Shown here one piece after another: positions 61,187-64,000 of a stretch of 64,000 nt of DNA (positions within the stretch are counted from its first letter, which is position 1; every line of letters begins with the position of its first letter). Position numbers and translations under genes: made by a program. The DNA lies in the NCBI GenBank assembly GCA_016716275.1, contig JADJWR010000002.1, positions 682,001 through 746,000 of the forward strand, given 5' to 3'. The DNA comes from Burkholderiales bacterium (GTDB lineage Bacteria; Pseudomonadota; Gammaproteobacteria; Burkholderiales; Burkholderiaceae_F). The notes beneath the pieces were generated by a model that was given only the letters and a program-made list of their open reading frames with translations, was not told the DNA's origin and searched no databases.

Positions 61187-62065
61187 ATGGATGATCTATC
61201 GGCATGGGTCGGCCGCACGCAGCGGTCGACCGAGACGCTCGACGCACGGCTGGTGCGCTGGCTGGCGGCGACGCTCGATCGGGCCGACCTGCTCGATGCG
61301 CGCGACGGCATGGCGCTGCCGCCGGCGTGGCACTGGGCGTTCTTCAACCCGGTCGAGGCGATGGCGGCGCTTGGCCGCGACGGTCATCCCAGGAAGGGCG
61401 GCTTCCTGCCGCCGACCGCGCAGCCGCGCCGCATGTGGGCCGGCAGCCGGCTGCAATGGCTGGCACCGCTGAAGGCCGGCCAGGCCGTCGAGCGGCTGTC
61501 GACGATCGTCAAGTGCGAGGCCAAGCGCGGCCGCACCGGCGAGATGGTGCTGGTCACCGTCGGCCACCAGTTCCGTGCCGACGGCCAATTGCTGCTCGAC
61601 GAGCAGCACGACATCGTCTATCGCGACGAGGCATCCGAAGTCGAGCGCCGCGCACTGGCGGCACTGGCCGAACAGGCGCGTGCGGGCAGCATCCAGTTCG
61701 AGCGCAGGGGCGAAATCGTCCGCGAAGTCACGGTCGGCCCGGTGCAGATGTTCCGTTACTCGGCGGCGACCTTCAACGGCCACCGCATCCACTACGACCG
61801 CGACTACGCGCGCGATGTCGAAGGCTATCCCGGGCTGGTCGTGCACGGTCCGCTGATCGCGACGATGCTGCTGGAGTTCCTGCAGGCGCAGGTGGCGCCG
61901 GGCCGCGCGGTCGAGCGCTTCGAGTTCCGTGCCTTGAAGCCGACCTTCGACATCGCCTCCTTCGCGCTGCATGCGCTGCGGCCCGAGGCCGACGGCACCG
62001 TCAGCCTCTGGTCGACCAACAACGTCGGCGCGGTGGCGATGCAGGCGACGGCGGTGGTGCGCTGA
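61187..62065 (+). CDS. MaoC/HTD2-like hot-dog dehydratase or hydratase
   Basis: The 292-residue protein is a double hot-dog enzyme of the FAS1-like dehydratase/HTD2 group. The C-terminal domain carries the hydratase-2 motif FRYSAATFNGHRIHYDRDYA (catalytic His near residue 206), and VVHGPLIATMLLEF follows. Relatives include mesaconyl-C4-CoA hydratase and mitochondrial 3-hydroxyacyl-thioester dehydratase, so an acyl-CoA substrate is likely but undefined. It lies 34 bp after fba in the same direction, an unexpected partner for a glycolytic gene. Confidence 0.8.
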   Translation: MDDLSAWVGRTQRSTETLDARLVRWLAATLDRADLLDARDGMALPPAWHWAFFNPVEAMAALGRDGHPRKGGFLPPTAQPRRMWAGSRLQWLAPLKAGQAVERLSTIVKCEAKRGRTGEMVLVTVGHQFRADGQLLLDEQHDIVYRDEASEVERRALAALAEQARAGSIQFERRGEIVREVTVGPVQMFRYSAATFNGHRIHYDRDYARDVEGYPGLVVHGPLIATMLLEFLQAQVAPGRAVERFEFRALKPTFDIASFALHALRPEADGTVSLWSTNNVGAVAMQATAVVR

Positions 62066-62161
62066 TCGCCGGCCGCCCGCGGCTGTCCAGGTACCTCGTG
62101 ACCGCTCAGGGCCTGCCCCGGACCTGAGCCGGGACCGGGACCGATCTCATCTCGACTTGGG

Positions 62162-62179
62162 CCCCGGCCTGCGCCGGGG
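62162..62179. repeat. Short intergenic inverted repeat
   Basis: CCCCGGC-CTGC-GCCGGGG forms a perfect 7-bp stem with a 4-nt loop and is followed by GTGACAA. This GCCTGCGCCGGGGTGAC word resembles a palindrome scattered between genes in many GC-rich proteobacteria. The surrounding 235-bp gap (62066-62300) also contains CCCCGGACCTGAGCCGGGAC (62117-62136). There is no T tract, so it is not a classical terminator. Confidence 0.55.
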
Positions 62180-62300
62180 TGACAACCGCCGAGACGTCGC
62201 GCATCGGTGCGCGCACGATCGCTGCCGCTGGTCAAGATCCTCGCGCGGACAAGGTGCCATCCTCGCTGCATGGGTTCTGGTTCCAGCCGTGGAGGAAGCG

Positions 62301-64000
62301 ATGTGCAGCGCCAGCAAGTGGGTTTACGCGTTCAGCGAGGGCAACGGCAGCGACAAGATGCTGCTCGGCGGCAAGGGCGCGAACCTGTGCGAGATGACCC
62401 GGATCGGGCTGCCGGTGCCGCCCGGGTTCGTCGTGACCACCGAAGCCTGCCTCGCCTACCTGAAGGAGAACCGCCTGCCGTCGGGGCTGATGGAGGAGGT
62501 CCGCGCGCAGCTCAGCCGCGTCGAGGAGGCCATCGGCAGGCGCTTCGGCGCGGCGGAGAACCCGCTGCTGGTGTCCGTTCGCTCGGGCTCGGCGATGTCG
62601 ATGCCCGGCATGATGGACACGATCCTCAACCTTGGCCTGAACGCGCGATCGCTGGCCGGACTGATCTCGGCCACCGGTAACCCGCGCTTCGGCTGGGACG
62701 CGTACCGGCGGATGATCCAGCTGTTCGGCAAGGTGGCCCTCGGCGTGCCCGACGAGCCGTTCGACCGCGAGATGGCTCTGCTCAAGAAGGAAGCCGGCGT
62801 GCGGCAGGACGTCGAGCTGGAGGCCGAGCACCTGCAGCAACTGGCGCAGCGCTTCCTCGAGGTCGTTCGCGAGCACAGCGGGCGTCCGTTTCCGGATGAT
62901 CCCCACGAGCAGCTGGAGATCGCCATCGCCGCGGTGTTCCGCTCGTGGAACGGCAAGCGGGCGATCGACTACCGGCGCCAGTTCAGGATCACGCCGCAGA
63001 TGGCCAACGGCACCGCGGCGAACGTCTGCACGATGGTGTTCGGCAACCTGGGCAACGATTCGGCCACCGGCGTCGGCTTCACCCGCAATCCGGGCTCGGG
63101 CGAGCGGGTCGTCTTCGGCGAGTACCTGACCAATGCGCAGGGCGAGGACGTGGTCGCCGGCATCCGCACGCCGAAGCCGATCGCGGCGATGGCGCAGGAG
63201 ATGCCGGCGCAGCACGCGCAGCTGATGGAACTCGCGGCGAAGCTCGAGTCGCACTACCGCGAGGTGCAGGACTTCGAGTTCACCATCGAGCGCGGCAAGC
63301 TGTGGGCGCTGCAGACGCGCAACGGCAAGATGAACGCGCTGGCGCTGGTGCGCACCTCGGTCGAGATGGAGCGCGAGGGGCTGATCGACCGCCAGCGGGC
63401 GCTGCTGCGCGTGCCGCCCGAGATGCTCGAGCAGTTGCTGGTGCCGCGGCTCGACCCGTCGTTCAAGGGCCAGCCGCTCGCCACCGGCCTGCCGGCCTCG
63501 CCGGGCGCCGCCTCGGGGATGATCGTCTTCGACGCCGACACCGCCGAGGCGCGCGGCAAGGCGGGGGAGAAGATCATCCTGGTGCGCGAGGAGACCAAGC
63601 CGGAGGACATCCACGGCTTCTTCGCCGCGCAGGGGGTGCTGACCTCGCGCGGCGGCAAGACCTCGCACGCGGCGGTGGTGGCGCGCGGCATGGGCAAGCC
63701 CTGCGTGTCCGGCGCCGAGAGCATCGTGGTCGACGTGCACAACAAGGTGGCCAACGTCGGCCCGGCGGTGCTCAAGGAGGGGCAGGTCATCACCATCGAC
63801 GGCTCCAACGGCGCCGTCTACTTCGGCGAGGTGCCGACGGTGGAGGTCGAGTTCTCGCAGGACATGGCGACGCTGCTCGCCTGGGCCGACGAAGCGGCCA
63901 CGCTCGGCGTTCGCGCCAACGCCGACACGCCGCGCGACGCGCAGCGGGCGCGCGACTGGGGTGCGCAGGGCATCGGCCTGTGCCGGACCGAGCGGATGTT
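62301..64000 (+). CDS. ppdK: Pyruvate, phosphate dikinase (3' part missing)
   Basis: PPDK converts pyruvate, ATP and phosphate to PEP, AMP and PPi through two phosphohistidine steps. The first 566 residues are present; the family is about 880 long, so the PEP-binding domain is cut off by the window edge. The start ATG 62301 has GGAGG 5 nt upstream (62291-62295). It shows LLGGKGANLCEMTRIGLPVPPGF, the ATP-grasp part (LVSVRSGSAMSMPGMMDT), GFTRNPGSGE and the catalytic swivelling His near residue 456 in GGKTSHAAVVARGMGKPC. Confidence 0.96.
   Translation, partial: MCSASKWVYAFSEGNGSDKMLLGGKGANLCEMTRIGLPVPPGFVVTTEACLAYLKENRLPSGLMEEVRAQLSRVEEAIGRRFGAAENPLLVSVRSGSAMSMPGMMDTILNLGLNARSLAGLISATGNPRFGWDAYRRMIQLFGKVALGVPDEPFDREMALLKKEAGVRQDVELEAEHLQQLAQRFLEVVREHSGRPFPDDPHEQLEIAIAAVFRSWNGKRAIDYRRQFRITPQMANGTAANVCTMVFGNLGNDSATGVGFTRNPGSGERVVFGEYLTNAQGEDVVAGIRTPKPIAAMAQEMPAQHAQLMELAAKLESHYREVQDFEFTIERGKLWALQTRNGKMNALALVRTSVEMEREGLIDRQRALLRVPPEMLEQLLVPRLDPSFKGQPLATGLPASPGAASGMIVFDADTAEARGKAGEKIILVREETKPEDIHGFFAAQGVLTSRGGKTSHAAVVARGMGKPCVSGAESIVVDVHNKVANVGPAVLKEGQVITIDGSNGAVYFGEVPTVEVEFSQDMATLLAWADEAATLGVRANADTPRDAQRARDWGAQGIGLCRTERM

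Overview
The window is a 64 kb stretch of high-GC (roughly 68-70 % by eye), gene-dense chromosome from a betaproteobacterium, most likely of the Rhodocyclales (relatives of Azoarcus, Dechloromonas or Candidatus Accumulibacter). I infer this from gene order (rplU-rpmA-obgE-proB; rnb-tonB-aroE-mtgA; aroQ-accB-accC-prmA; tkt-gap-pgk-pyk-fba), a Lys/Ala-rich histone H1-like protein, the PilSR-AmpD cluster and the MaeB/PPDK central metabolism. No database was consulted. Almost everything is housekeeping; there is no prophage, integron, CRISPR array or rRNA operon. One tRNA, tRNA-Pro(CGG), is present.

Layout. 1-2.4 kb: type IV pilus genes pilC (cut by the window edge) and pilB, minus strand. 2.6-5.1 kb: a CNNM/CorC-type membrane protein, tRNA-Pro and ispB. 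5.2-11.3 kb: rplU-rpmA, obgE-proB, rppH (opposite strand), proS and a small lytic transglycosylase. 11.3-17.5 kb: ffh facing away from a CcsA-like membrane protein, a PP0621-type zinc protein and pilS-pilR-ampD. 17.6-22 kb: nrdAB behind a promoter with two NrdR boxes; nrdB carries a one-base insertion. 22-23 kb: an AT-rich intergenic island, then the histone H1-like gene. 23-30.5 kb: yggT, then a minus-strand block with a PfkB kinase, a DUF3426 protein, prmA, accC, accB, aroQ, a TlpA-like thioredoxin and an unknown protein. 30.6-40 kb: mpl, yqiA, a collapsed SDR remnant, ybaK, marC, rnb, tonB, aroE, mtgA and mgtE, many with overlapping start and stop codons. 40-45.5 kb: a 266-bp MITE, an unknown exported protein, a KTSC protein, ubiD, a second lytic transglycosylase, an aminotransferase and a candidate small RNA. 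45.6-51 kb: maeB, a barnase/barstar pair, rsmE and a fused speD-speE. 51.3-64 kb: tkt-gap, a subtilase with a GlyGly-CTERM tail next to its probable rhombosortase, pgk-pyk-fba, a MaoC/HTD2-like dehydratase and the first two thirds of ppdK.

How the genes work together. tkt, gap, pgk, pyk, fba and ppdK form a lower-glycolysis/gluconeogenesis/pentose cluster, with maeB linking malate to pyruvate. accB-accC, ispB, ubiD and aroQ/aroE feed fatty acid, quinone and aromatic synthesis. mpl, ampD, mtgA and two transglycosylases handle murein synthesis and recycling. pilB/pilC and pilS/pilR make and control type IV pili. nrdAB supplies deoxynucleotides under probable NrdR control.

The most unusual items are: (1) a MITE with 17-bp perfect terminal repeats and a CTAG duplication, inserted exactly where two convergent genes shared a palindromic stop codon; (2) a candidate ~110-nt sRNA with its own promoter, an intrinsic terminator and a CU-rich anti-Shine-Dalgarno loop; (3) the nrdB frameshift; (4) a 46-codon SDR gene reduced to its two ends; (5) a GlyGly-CTERM protease beside a rhombosortase; (6) a SpeD-SpeE fusion; (7) a barnase-type RNase coupled to barstar.
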